A stretch of 64,000 nt of DNA. It comes from Thermoplasmata archaeon (GTDB taxonomy: Archaea > Thermoplasmatota > Thermoplasmata > Methanomassiliicoccales > Methanomethylophilaceae). This document shows positions 17,161 through 26,157 of the stretch, piece by piece. The number at the start of each line of letters is the position of its first letter. The stretch's first letter is position 1. The stretch spans positions 180,561 to 244,560 of the forward strand of contig SUST01000002.1 in assembly GCA_015063285.1 (NCBI GenBank). Direction: 5' to 3'. Below the pieces are notes generated by a model. It ran no database searches, was not told where the DNA came from, and worked only from the letters and a program-made list of their open reading frames with translations. The position numbers were made by a program, and so were the translations under genes.

Positions 17161-18962
17161 CCGGAGCACCCAGGCTTCACGGAGGCTATTACCGCGGTGT
17201 GGTGATCAGCGATAATCCAAAATCTACCAGAGAAGCTTGGAGCACGATATTCCGCTACCTGTACCGTTTCAGAGCCTTGTTCATACTGGCGATGGTAATG
17301 ATTGCCGTGGAATCCATTCTAACGGCGGTCGTCCCCGAATTCATAGGCGCCATGACCGACATAATATCTGATGGACTCTATGATGGCAATATCGACCTGG
17401 CTGCGGTCACGTCTAATGGTCTGATTGCATTATCTCTCTACGGGATAGCGACATTGGCCATGTATCTCCGTCAGTATTGGATGACGGGAATAGCTCAGAA
17501 TGTGGCCCGCAAGATGAGGTCTGACCTGCAGATCAAACTGGACCGTCTGCCGATGAGTTTCTTCGACAACTGTAAGAAGGGAGATGTCATGAGCAGATTC
17601 ATCAATGATACCGATACGATCGGTACTTCTTTGGCCAGGGGTCTGCCGATATTCACCCATGGCATCCTGATATTCATCGTATTGGTGGTAGTGATGCTCA
17701 TAATGGACGTCACACTAGCTGTGGTCTCTATGGTCTCATGCGGTGCCGGGATGTTAGTGGCAACGGTTGTCGTTGGTCGTACCCAAAAGTACTATCGTAA
17801 TCAGCAGAAGAACATCGGCAGGATGTACGGGCTGATATCAGAGCTGTACACCACCCATGATGTGGTCCTGGCCTATTCAGCTTCCGAGAAGAACAAAGGG
17901 AAGTTCGATCAGATCAATGAGGAATTGCGTGCTAGCGGATTCCGTTCCGAGGTCACAATGGGACTTCTTCCAGCGATAATGAAGTTCTTCGGCAATCTGG
18001 GGTATGTGGCAGTATGTATAGTCGGTTCGATAATGGTAATAGAAGGACATATGACTATCGGAATGGTGGTTTCGTTCATATTCTACGTGAAACTGTTCTC
18101 CGGGCCACTTGATATGATATCTCATTCTCTTGGTAACATACAGGCGGCCGGTGCCGGTGCCGAAAGAATAGCGGACTTCCTTTCTCTGGGAGAAATGTCC
18201 CCTGAAATCGAAGTAAGTAAGCTTGAAGAGGTCAAAGGCAGGGTGGAATTCAGGAACGTCCATTTCGGATATGTCGAAGGTGCCGAAACCATCAAGGGAT
18301 TCTCCGCTACTGTGGAACCAGGACAGAAGGTTGCCATAGTAGGCGAGACCGGTGCTGGAAAGACCACCACAGTGAATCTACTGATGAGGTTCTATGAGGT
18401 GAGCGACGGAGAGATCCTCATAGACGGGACCCCGATTTCCGAAATGTCAAGGAAGGATCTTCGCGATATGTTCTGCATGGTCCTACAGGATACATGGCTG
18501 TTCGAAGGGACAATCAGAGAAAACATCGCATACTGCAGGGACGTATCGGATGAGGATGTTAAGGAGGCATGCAGGAAGGTCGGGCTGGAGATGTTTATCG
18601 AATCCCTCCCTGATGGATTGGACACTCACATAGGAGCTAAGACTTCGCTCTCTGAGGGTCAGAGACAGCAGATATGTATCGCTAGAGCTCTGGTGGACGA
18701 TTCGCCGATGTTGATATTAGATGAAGCGACCAGTTCAGTCGACACCCGTACCGAGGTGATCATTCAGAACGCCATAGACTCCATGATGGCTGGGAGGACA
18801 TGTTTCGTGATCGCACACAGGCTTTCAACAGTTCGCAATGCCGACGTCATTCTGGTCATGAAGGACGGTAATATCGTGGAGAAGGGAACGCATGATGAGC
18901 TTTTGGGTAGAGGCGGAGTGTATGCCGATCTCTATCGCTCACAGTTCGAATCGAGCGAATGA
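17157..18962 (+). CDS. ABC exporter half-transporter, catalytic subunit
   Basis: A 601-residue partner half-transporter with an N-terminal cytoplasmic extension of about 35 residues, six membrane helices and an ATPase domain. Walker A is GETGAGKT and Walker B LILDEATSSVD has the catalytic Glu. The signature is LSEGQRQQ, with Glu instead of the usual first Gly. Pairing this non-canonical signature with the Asp-substituted Walker B of the partner gives one active and one degenerate site. The ATGA overlap with the preceding gene supports fixed stoichiometry. Confidence 0.92.
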   Translation: MTGAPRLHGGYYRGVVISDNPKSTREAWSTIFRYLYRFRALFILAMVMIAVESILTAVVPEFIGAMTDIISDGLYDGNIDLAAVTSNGLIALSLYGIATLAMYLRQYWMTGIAQNVARKMRSDLQIKLDRLPMSFFDNCKKGDVMSRFINDTDTIGTSLARGLPIFTHGILIFIVLVVVMLIMDVTLAVVSMVSCGAGMLVATVVVGRTQKYYRNQQKNIGRMYGLISELYTTHDVVLAYSASEKNKGKFDQINEELRASGFRSEVTMGLLPAIMKFFGNLGYVAVCIVGSIMVIEGHMTIGMVVSFIFYVKLFSGPLDMISHSLGNIQAAGAGAERIADFLSLGEMSPEIEVSKLEEVKGRVEFRNVHFGYVEGAETIKGFSATVEPGQKVAIVGETGAGKTTTVNLLMRFYEVSDGEILIDGTPISEMSRKDLRDMFCMVLQDTWLFEGTIRENIAYCRDVSDEDVKEACRKVGLEMFIESLPDGLDTHIGAKTSLSEGQRQQICIARALVDDSPMLILDEATSSVDTRTEVIIQNAIDSMMAGRTCFVIAHRLSTVRNADVILVMKDGNIVEKGTHDELLGRGGVYADLYRSQFESSE

Positions 18963-19009
18963 CTATCATAGACGACAAAGTAGTGACCGGAATCGGAGCT
19001 GGTTCGAGT

Positions 19010-19546
19010 TCAGTCGAGAAGGCTCTTTCCAGCTTCGCGCACACGGGCCAGCATATCAGGGTTGTCCTGAGGGGCCCCATCCTCGTTGACGCTGTGCAGG
19101 AAAATGGACGTTTCGAAGTTCCTGCGAGTCAGGATCCTCTGCAAACGTTCGGCTGTAGGTTGTGCAACCTTTCTAGGGGCTTTCGACGAGGCTATGACCA
19201 AAGCCTTCCTTCTCGGCGGATCAGGCTGTTCCGTGTACAGCTTGAATGTTCTGTCCTCGTACATGTGATAGAGGCCGGTCGCTCTTCCGAAATAGACCGG
19301 TGTCGCCACAATCAGGGCATCGCAGTCCCTCACATCCTCCAGCACCGGGACCAGGTCATCCTTAAGAGGACATGGTCTCCCCTTCTTGCAGTTATGGCAG
19401 CCTTGGCAGTCTCTGAAACTGAGCTCGTTCAGGAAATGAACGTGCCGGTCGGCATCCTCGATGGCATTCGCCGCTTCTATCGCTAAGGTGGATGTGCTTC
19501 CTTTGCGGGATGGGCTTGATAGGATGACGCAGACCTTTCTCGGCAT
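19010..19546 (-). CDS. NADPH-dependent FMN reductase / iron-sulfur flavoprotein
   Basis: A 178-residue flavodoxin-fold protein. The N-terminal loop ILSSPSRKGSTSTLA binds FMN phosphate, and CQGCHNCKKGRPCPLKDD (about residues 47-64) is the Cys cluster of archaeal iron-sulfur flavoproteins. The loop ATPVYFGRATG is the second FMN contact. It probably shuttles electrons between ferredoxin and other acceptors. ATG 19546 is used in preference to an upstream in-frame TTG at 19558. It runs convergent to the ABC exporter genes, 47 bases away. Confidence 0.85.
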   Translation of the reverse strand: MPRKVCVILSSPSRKGSTSTLAIEAANAIEDADRHVHFLNELSFRDCQGCHNCKKGRPCPLKDDLVPVLEDVRDCDALIVATPVYFGRATGLYHMYEDRTFKLYTEQPDPPRRKALVIASSKAPRKVAQPTAERLQRILTRRNFETSIFLHSVNEDGAPQDNPDMLARVREAGKSLLD

Positions 19547-19646
19547 GATTCGGTCCAATCATCCAACTTATAAACTGTTTTTCTTTGCAAACTCTATATC
19601 GATCAGACCTGATAGGGATTAAATCTTCTCTGCAATATACCTGAAT

Positions 19647-20825
19647 GTGGATGAGATCATTCTTGACATGTTCCAAAGCGCTGCGTTGGGCGCTCTGGTG
19701 TTGGTAATCGGCGTATTCCTCGTGAATCACGTCGCATTCTTCAGGAAGTACTGCATCCCATCCGCAGTCGTCGGAGGCCTGATCTTTTCCGTCATCATGC
19801 TTCTGCTCTATGAGGGGGCAGGTGTCGAGATTGTCTTCGAAGATACCTTCAAGAACAACTGTATGAACCTGTTCTTCTGCTCCATCGGTTTCATGGCGTC
19901 GGTATCCATGATCAAGGCAGGGGGTAAGATGGTCCTGATAGTCGGCGGTCTTATCGGAGCCCTGATCATCATCCAGAACATTGTAGGGATGGCATCGGTG
20001 ACCCTTTTCGGATTGGAGCCCGGATATGGTCTGGCTTTGGGTTCCATTTCATTGGCCGGAGGACACGGAACGGCGGCCGCTTATGGAGAAATCCTTGTGG
20101 AGGACTATGGGCTGGTAGGTGCCGACGTCATAGCCGTGGCTTCTGCTACAGTAGGGCTTGCGATCGCAGGATTGTTGGGAGGACCTTTGGCCAGACGTCT
20201 CATCTCAAAACACAGTCTCAAATCCGATGAGGTGGAGCCTGAAGAGGTCAAGGAAAAGGCAGACGTCATGAATAAGGACAGTTTGCTCATGGCGATGATC
20301 CTTCTCGCCGTCTGTATCGGTTTAGGGATGGTATTGGACCAAATATTTACCGACATCGGGGTCGTTTTCCCCTCCTATTTCGGCGGGCTCATTCTTGCGA
20401 TAATTGTCAGGAACATAGCGGATATGAAAGGATACGAGCTGCCAGTGAAAGAGATTGAGACAATCGGCTGGCTCGGGCTTTGTCTGTTCCTTTCGATGGC
20501 ATTGATGGGCATTAAGCTATGGCAGATAGCAGGCCTGGCGGGAGCGATGATAGCTACTCTGGTCATTCAGACCGTAATCATAATCCTTTTCGCATACTAT
20601 GTCGTGTTCAGATTCGCCGGAAGGGATTATGAGGCGTCAGCCATAACAGCAGGTTTCGTTGGTTTCGGTATCGGTGCGACACCGAACGCGGTCGCGAATG
20701 TCGAGGCAATAAAGAAAGAGTATGGTCCGGCCCAGATTGCAACATTCGTGATTCCATTGGTCGGCGGTGTGGTATTGGACATCATCAACGTGACCGTTCT
20801 GACAATCACATTGAATCTGTTGTGA
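19647..20825 (+). CDS. gltS: Sodium/glutamate symporter, GltS family
   Basis: A 392-residue polytopic membrane protein. It has the GltS repeats with the re-entrant loop motifs SLAGGHGTAAAYGE near residue 135 and GFVGFGIGATPNAVANVEAI near residue 335, and about ten membrane segments with a charged central loop. It imports glutamate with sodium. The first start is a GTG at 19647; an ATG at 19668 is the alternative, and neither has a strong ribosome site. Single gene, next to a tRNA on the other strand. Confidence 0.9.
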   Translation: MDEIILDMFQSAALGALVLVIGVFLVNHVAFFRKYCIPSAVVGGLIFSVIMLLLYEGAGVEIVFEDTFKNNCMNLFFCSIGFMASVSMIKAGGKMVLIVGGLIGALIIIQNIVGMASVTLFGLEPGYGLALGSISLAGGHGTAAAYGEILVEDYGLVGADVIAVASATVGLAIAGLLGGPLARRLISKHSLKSDEVEPEEVKEKADVMNKDSLLMAMILLAVCIGLGMVLDQIFTDIGVVFPSYFGGLILAIIVRNIADMKGYELPVKEIETIGWLGLCLFLSMALMGIKLWQIAGLAGAMIATLVIQTVIIILFAYYVVFRFAGRDYEASAITAGFVGFGIGATPNAVANVEAIKKEYGPAQIATFVIPLVGGVVLDIINVTVLTITLNLL

Positions 20826-20870
20826 ATTAGTGTGGTTGCACTCGAAAACACATCTGGACGAAGAAGAATG

Positions 20871-20947
20871 AGTGCAGCCGCCGGGATTCGAACCCGGGCA
20901 ATGAGCTTGGAAGGCTCAGATCCTAACCAGCTAGATCACAGCTGCAC
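20871..20947 (-). tRNA. tRNA-Gly (anticodon TCC)
   Basis: Folds as a full cloverleaf: acceptor GTGCAGC/GCTGCAC, anticodon stem TGAGC/GCTCA around loop CTTCCAA (anticodon TCC, reads GGA), and T-arm CCGGG-TTCGAAT-CCCGG. No intron and no encoded CCA. The discriminator base would be T. Confidence 0.95.
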
Positions 20948-20971
20948 TGAAACTCCGTTATTGGAGGGAAC

Positions 20972-20979
20972 TATATAAG
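20972..20979 (-). promoter_or_regulatory. TATA box of tRNA-Gly
   Basis: Minus strand TTATATAG, 25-32 bases before the tRNA 5' end, the usual spacing for archaeal tRNA promoters. Confidence 0.65.
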
Positions 20980-21135
20980 CCTATCCAAGACCTCGTTGAT
21001 GATCCTGGATTCTCCAACACCAGCAGCGTAAAACCAGTTATAAAGAGAAGAAAAAGGCCGGGGAGATATCGCATCATGTCTCATTCTGCCACTCTTCTCG
21101 CCATTGATTAATAAAAGGAAAGACATTTGTGGACC

Positions 21136-24100
21136 ATGGAGAATCTGCCTGTTTTTGCTAGCTCTGATGAGTACCGTCTTTGGAAGGTACTCAACGGAAA
21201 GGTTCCCGAGAACAGGTTGGAATCAATCACAGCCAAGATCCTCTCATCGGATGGTTTCATACACCCTGCCATTCTCACTAGTCTGATGGATGCTCTTTCC
21301 AAGGATCAGAAGAAGGTTCCCACTGATACGCTGATATCCCTGGCATCGAAATCGCGTCCTCAGGACAGTTCCCCGACAGTAAGGGCCACCGAGATCCTCA
21401 TAGACCAAGGCGAGACGAAGGCCGCAGCAGAACTCCTATCAAGGAACAAGTCAAAGGACCGTTTCTCCATCTATCTTGCGGAGGCCAAGCTGTATCATGG
21501 AGACGGGGACAAGTTCAAATCCGTGGAAAGCGCCAAGAAAGCGTTGGATATCGACCCTGCCAACAGAGAGATCTACAGTATCCTGAAGGAAGACGATCCC
21601 TACGGCCCTTGGGAGGATATGGAATCGGTATATGATGCAAGGGAGCAACTGGAGTCGAAGACCCCGGTGGACGAGAAGTACAAGGAGCTCTATCTGATAT
21701 ACAAGAATTGGCATAGAGGCAACAAGGATTCAGCTACTAATAGGCTGATCAATTCTGAACATTACAAGAATGGGGAATGGGAGTTCCTGCTGGTCTCCGC
21801 CAGGACATCAGCGGACGAGGATGATTGGCGCTCCGCCAAGATGGTTTATGATAAGATCGGCAGCAAGGCCCCCACCTATGTGCGTCTTGAGGCAGCCGAG
21901 GCATTCATAGCCGGTCATGAGCCCGATGAGGCATTGAACATCTATGATGAGTTGGACCTTTCCATCGTAAGGGTACTCCAAGGGAGGATAATGGCGTATG
22001 CCCACATGGGCTCGGATAAGGACCTGATGAACGCCATCTACGATTATCTGGACAATGAGAACTCCGGTTCCCAGGATTATTCGGAGATCATCGATATGCT
22101 TGTGAACAACGGTTCCCTGGAAGATGCGAAGTATCTCCTGAACCGCATGTCTCATTCGAACAAGAAGGATCCTAACTATCAGGTATCCAAATCGAAGTAT
22201 CTTTTGAAGAGAGGCGATGTCCGCGGGGCATCCAAGACTGCCAGGACAGCTGTGATATTCGCTAAGAACGAACCCTCAGTAAGGGTGCTGGCAGCGAGGA
22301 TGAGGTTCATCAACAACGATGTGAAGGGGGCTGAGAAGGAATGCGACAAGCTCCTTTCAGAGGACCCGAAGTACTTCGAGGCGCTGGTCCTGAAGAAGGA
22401 CATAATGGTCAGCAGGCAGGACATCCAGGGTGCATTGGATGTCTGCAGAAGGATCCTGGACATAGAGCCTAACGATATCCCGACCATGTTCACCCTTTCC
22501 ACCGCGCTCAGCGGAACAGGCGACATGAGCGGGGCAATGATGACCCTGAGGAACGTGCTGCGTCTGGAGCCGTCCAGAGAGAACGTGCTCAATGTCGTGG
22601 GTTCCATGATAGAGGAGGGCATGTACAGGGAGGCCATGTTCCTCTGTTACGATCTTGAGAGGGATACCGCTCCTGATCCGATGATCAGGAGGCTGAGAGG
22701 CAATGCAGAATATGCCCTGGGCGAATACATGAAGGCATCAGTTTCTTATGCTGCAGCTGCGGAGCTGGCCCCTCATGACCCTGTCATTTGGCATTCGAAA
22801 GGAATGGCCGACGAGGCCAGAGGAGACCTTGATTCCGCAGAGGCGTCCTACAACAGGGCGGTAACGCTGGACCTCAACGAATCCCAGTATTGGATATCCA
22901 AGGCTTCGATACAGGAGAAGATGGAGGATCTCTACGGTGCGATAGATTCCCTGAACCGTGCGATTGAGCTAGATCCGGATTCCATTTATGCAATGGTCCG
23001 CAAAGCGGTGATCCTGGAGAAGAGCGGAAAATACAAGGAGGCGCTGTATTTCGTCGACATGTGTGCCGTTACAGAGCCGTCCAACGCCGATGTCGCATTG
23101 ATGAAGGCCAGGATACTGAGGGAATCTGGTGCCGCAGAGAGTGCCCTGAAGAAGGCCAAGGATGTTTACGATAAGACAAAGTCGGAAGAATCCGCGTTGG
23201 AAGTAGCATCATGCTGTCTGGCCTTGCGCAAGAGGGCAGAGGCTCTGGATGTGGTCAGCGAGGCGTTGACCAAGTACCCTGATTCCGCACGCCTTAGGGT
23301 AGCCATGGATTCGATCCATGAAGGTTCAGCAGAGTTAGAGGATCAGACAGAAACGTTACCGGAGACGGCAGAGGAGGATCCGGCTGCAATCAAGGCCATA
23401 GCGGAATCCATGATGGCCATGGGAGATTATAGGAGCGCTCTCAGACAGATCGACCGTGCGATCTCCCTTGAAGGAGACGATGTTTCGTACACATGTCTGA
23501 AGGCGGAGATTCTTATACGTCTCGGCGAGTTCAGCAACGCCCAGAATCTGGTCAGCGATGCATTGAAGGACAATCCCAAGAGCGGTGTTCTGCATGAATC
23601 CTTGGGTGACGTCAAGATGGCCAAATCCGAATACAGAGGAGCGCTTCAGGAATACGAGAAGGCGATAACCCTCGGACTGAACCTTCCTTCGGTATTGGCG
23701 AAGAAAGGGGATGCGCAGCAGGGGTTGGGCTATTACGACAGGTCCATCGACAGCTACACTATGGCCGTTGCCAGGGATACTGAAAACATACCTCTACATT
23801 ACGAACTCGCTTTCAAACTATATGAGAGAGGTTACATGGCCCGTGCCGAGAAGGAGGCCAAGGAGATTCTGCAGCAGGCTCCAGATGATGCCCGCACGAT
23901 CATACTTTTCGCAAAGATCGAGAGGGAATCCCGTAAGGACCTTGGAATCTTGGATGCCTATAAGATGTTCAAGGCCAGCAACATCAAGGACAAGGACGCC
24001 ATCAGAGAGATGGTCGAGGTCCTGAACAGTGCGGGACACGACGAGGAGGCCAGGAACCTCATAAGGGATGAGCCCGAGAAGTTCGAGGATACGAGGATCA

Positions 24101-24573
24101 AGAGATCCGCAGAGAAGGTTCTGCGCCGCGCATACGTATCCAGGACCGCTCCGGATGATGAGGATCTTCTCCTGTCATTGGGGTTCGAGGGCGGAGATCT
24201 GGAGGAAATCCAGGAATACATCCGCAAAGAGGCCCCGTACGGTGAAATCGTACCTGGTTCTCCCGAATTCCAGAAGATGGAGCATGCTTCGAACGACATC
24301 ATCATGAGGATGAGCTGGAAGGATCTGGAGACCAAACCAAAACTGCCGTTGGACAGGGTGTATGTATCGGGTTCGTTCAAGGATGTGGATGAGGCCAAGC
24401 GTCTTATTTCCTACGTCTACAAGGCGATGAATGCGAAGGTCATCCGCGACGAGTCGATGAAGATAGTTCTGGACAGGGTACAGGGGACCAGTATCTACGA
24501 GATAATGAGGGCATGCAAGGTCGGTGTATACCAGGCCAGGCAGATACAGCTGCTGACCGGTGTGGATCAGTAA
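21136..24573 (+). CDS. Giant tetratricopeptide-repeat protein
   Basis: A 1145-residue soluble protein consisting largely of TPR helical pairs (recurrent A-x-L/Y...P patterns such as YNRAVTLDLNESQYWISKAS and LNRAIELDPDSIYAMVRKAV). I estimate over two dozen units, from near residue 45 to 960. The last ~110 residues (from about 1035) are different and end in a segment resembling a helix-turn-helix (EIMRACKVGVYQARQIQLLT). No signal peptide or membrane helix is seen. Probably a scaffold for a protein complex; partner unknown. An in-frame TTG at 21127 is a less likely start. The 3' end overlaps truD by 7 bases, convergent. Confidence 0.85.
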   Translation: MENLPVFASSDEYRLWKVLNGKVPENRLESITAKILSSDGFIHPAILTSLMDALSKDQKKVPTDTLISLASKSRPQDSSPTVRATEILIDQGETKAAAELLSRNKSKDRFSIYLAEAKLYHGDGDKFKSVESAKKALDIDPANREIYSILKEDDPYGPWEDMESVYDAREQLESKTPVDEKYKELYLIYKNWHRGNKDSATNRLINSEHYKNGEWEFLLVSARTSADEDDWRSAKMVYDKIGSKAPTYVRLEAAEAFIAGHEPDEALNIYDELDLSIVRVLQGRIMAYAHMGSDKDLMNAIYDYLDNENSGSQDYSEIIDMLVNNGSLEDAKYLLNRMSHSNKKDPNYQVSKSKYLLKRGDVRGASKTARTAVIFAKNEPSVRVLAARMRFINNDVKGAEKECDKLLSEDPKYFEALVLKKDIMVSRQDIQGALDVCRRILDIEPNDIPTMFTLSTALSGTGDMSGAMMTLRNVLRLEPSRENVLNVVGSMIEEGMYREAMFLCYDLERDTAPDPMIRRLRGNAEYALGEYMKASVSYAAAAELAPHDPVIWHSKGMADEARGDLDSAEASYNRAVTLDLNESQYWISKASIQEKMEDLYGAIDSLNRAIELDPDSIYAMVRKAVILEKSGKYKEALYFVDMCAVTEPSNADVALMKARILRESGAAESALKKAKDVYDKTKSEESALEVASCCLALRKRAEALDVVSEALTKYPDSARLRVAMDSIHEGSAELEDQTETLPETAEEDPAAIKAIAESMMAMGDYRSALRQIDRAISLEGDDVSYTCLKAEILIRLGEFSNAQNLVSDALKDNPKSGVLHESLGDVKMAKSEYRGALQEYEKAITLGLNLPSVLAKKGDAQQGLGYYDRSIDSYTMAVARDTENIPLHYELAFKLYERGYMARAEKEAKEILQQAPDDARTIILFAKIERESRKDLGILDAYKMFKASNIKDKDAIREMVEVLNSAGHDEEARNLIRDEPEKFEDTRIKRSAEKVLRRAYVSRTAPDDEDLLLSLGFEGGDLEEIQEYIRKEAPYGEIVPGSPEFQKMEHASNDIIMRMSWKDLETKPKLPLDRVYVSGSFKDVDEAKRLISYVYKAMNAKVIRDESMKIVLDRVQGTSIYEIMRACKVGVYQARQIQLLTGVDQ

Positions 24574-25874
24574 TCTCTCATCTCGGACTTCATGAATTCT
24601 CTGAGAAGGCAGGTGGCGTAGTTCCCTTTAGGGAGTGAGAAGTTAAGTTTGTATCCTTCCTCAGTCATCTCATAACCGATTTCCTTGAGAGGACAGAGTA
24701 TCTCCCTTCTGCTGCCCTTGGAGGTGCATCTCTGGAGTCCGGGGATGATGAAATCCTCGTGACTCAGTTTGTTCTCTTCGATGACCTTCCTCTCGATCTC
24801 ACCCATCTCTCCTTCCGCCAGCTCTCCGTCCGAACCGAAGAGGGTGATGGTGACGAAAGCCCTTCCTGCCCTGACCTGTCTGGTCACCAGGTCGATGTTC
24901 TTCGAGGTTGTGAGTATCGGGTTCTCATGCTGAGGGATCTTGTTCGCATCCAGAGGGATGACGATGTCTCCTTCGACAGGCATATTCAGCGGGAGTCCCG
25001 CATCCATACGCCTGCTCAGCATCTCGTTGAAAAGCCATGATTGGTACGCGTGGACGAACATCATCTGCAGATTCGCAGGGACGATGTCAATGGCCCCGAT
25101 CCAATTCTCGGGATCCTTCATAAGCACTCCGACCATCATCCTTTCGAAGGCCATCGCCGGAGGTATGGAATGGAATATCTTGTCCCATTCGGAAACATCT
25201 GTGGAGGCCAGTTCCTGTCTCTTCAGACGGAGCCTTTCCTCCTCCTCGTCTGTTGTGAATGTTATATATGTCATCGCAGCGCCCTTAATGTCGCCGCGGA
25301 CGAGCCTTTCACCGACAAGATGGGTGACCGGCCTCACTGCACCGAATCTCTGTACTCCGAAATAGTTGGGGAATCCCCCGGTCTTCTTTATTATGCCGAT
25401 ATCCTGGTCGACAGTATCTTTGATCAGGGAAGGTTCCATGGTGCAGTCTTTGATCGTTATTTCGAACTCGTTCCCGACAAGGTCGCCGATGTCTATGCCT
25501 CTGGCGCCCCTGTAGATATCTTTGATCTCCAAATCCTTGAGGTCGACCTTTTTCCAAAGGTCCTCTGTGCCGTAGACGGACATCAGCTGCGTGGTGACCG
25601 CTCTTTTGTCCTTGGTTCCTGCGAAACCGATACGGTCTCTGGACACGCCCATGCTGCGGGACATGAGCCTGACCATACGGTTGGTCTCCCAATTTCTTGC
25701 AGTAACGGTAGCGATAGAATAATCCCCGTTGTCTTTCTGCCTAGGTGGGCTGGAGATCTCTCTGACTATGAAATCCTCTGGAAGTGTCTTCAGATGGCCA
25801 CCGGTGCCGTCTGTGTCGCACAGGTAGTTGTGCATTCCGATGCCTGTCTCGGCCGTTATGCACTTGCGATACAT
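24567..25874 (-). CDS. truD: tRNA pseudouridine(13) synthase TruD
   Basis: A 435-residue TruD. It isomerises U13 of tRNA to pseudouridine. The hallmark block GFAGTKDKRAVTTQ (about residues 83-96) carries the catalytic Asp, and FPNYFGVQRFG near residue 170 is the second family motif; the archaeal insertion (TRUD domain) lies at about 175-365. It starts 5 bases after the rpo11 stop, so both are expressed together from the promoter at 26146. Confidence 0.95.
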   Translation of the reverse strand: MYRKCITAETGIGMHNYLCDTDGTGGHLKTLPEDFIVREISSPPRQKDNGDYSIATVTARNWETNRMVRLMSRSMGVSRDRIGFAGTKDKRAVTTQLMSVYGTEDLWKKVDLKDLEIKDIYRGARGIDIGDLVGNEFEITIKDCTMEPSLIKDTVDQDIGIIKKTGGFPNYFGVQRFGAVRPVTHLVGERLVRGDIKGAAMTYITFTTDEEEERLRLKRQELASTDVSEWDKIFHSIPPAMAFERMMVGVLMKDPENWIGAIDIVPANLQMMFVHAYQSWLFNEMLSRRMDAGLPLNMPVEGDIVIPLDANKIPQHENPILTTSKNIDLVTRQVRAGRAFVTITLFGSDGELAEGEMGEIERKVIEENKLSHEDFIIPGLQRCTSKGSRREILCPLKEIGYEMTEEGYKLNFSLPKGNYATCLLREFMKSEMRDY

Positions 25875-25879
25875 CAGTA

Positions 25880-26125
25880 TCAGCTGGAGTAGTATTTGGA
25901 TACCGATTCCGCCGCCTTCTCGATCGCCTTGGCGGGGTCTCCCTTGGTGACCTCGACATAGAGTGCACGGTCGATGAGTTCGGGGTGCTGATCGATATAT
26001 CTGACGAGTTTGACGTTCGAATCCTCGTTCAATGCCTTGATCATAGGGGTGATAAGGGTCATGTTAGGATCCTTGAACCCGATCTTGATGGAGGTCTTTG
26101 TCTTCTCGATGAGATAAGTCTGCAT
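25880..26125 (-). CDS. rpo11: DNA-directed RNA polymerase subunit Rpo11 (RpoL)
   Basis: An 81-residue subunit that dimerises with Rpo3 in the polymerase assembly platform. The dimerisation fold is recognisable from SIKIGFKDPNMTLITPMIKALN and the helix around DPAKAIEKAAESVSKYY. MQTYLIEK at 26125 is chosen as start because the TATA element ends about 21 bases upstream, making it leaderless; Met codons at 26137, 26140 and 26143 would add at most six residues. Confidence 0.92.
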   Translation of the reverse strand: MQTYLIEKTKTSIKIGFKDPNMTLITPMIKALNEDSNVKLVRYIDQHPELIDRALYVEVTKGDPAKAIEKAAESVSKYYSS

Positions 26126-26145
26126 AGTCAATGGCATCATCACGG

Positions 26146-26155
26146 CTTATTTATA
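26146..26155 (-). promoter_or_regulatory. TATA box of rpo11-truD
   Basis: Minus strand TATAAATAAG, 21-30 bases before the Rpo11 ATG and only 2 bases past the upstream stop codon. It indicates a separate leaderless transcript. Confidence 0.6.
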
Positions 26156-26157
26156 TT

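Noticed and set aside
18959..19486. Open frame beginning in an ATGA overlap with the ABC exporter stop
   Set aside because: It is antisense to the flavoprotein gene at 19010-19546, which has clear FMN and Cys motifs; the plus-strand translation has none.
25041..25892. Plus-strand open frame opposite truD
   Set aside because: Same reason: antisense shadow of TruD.
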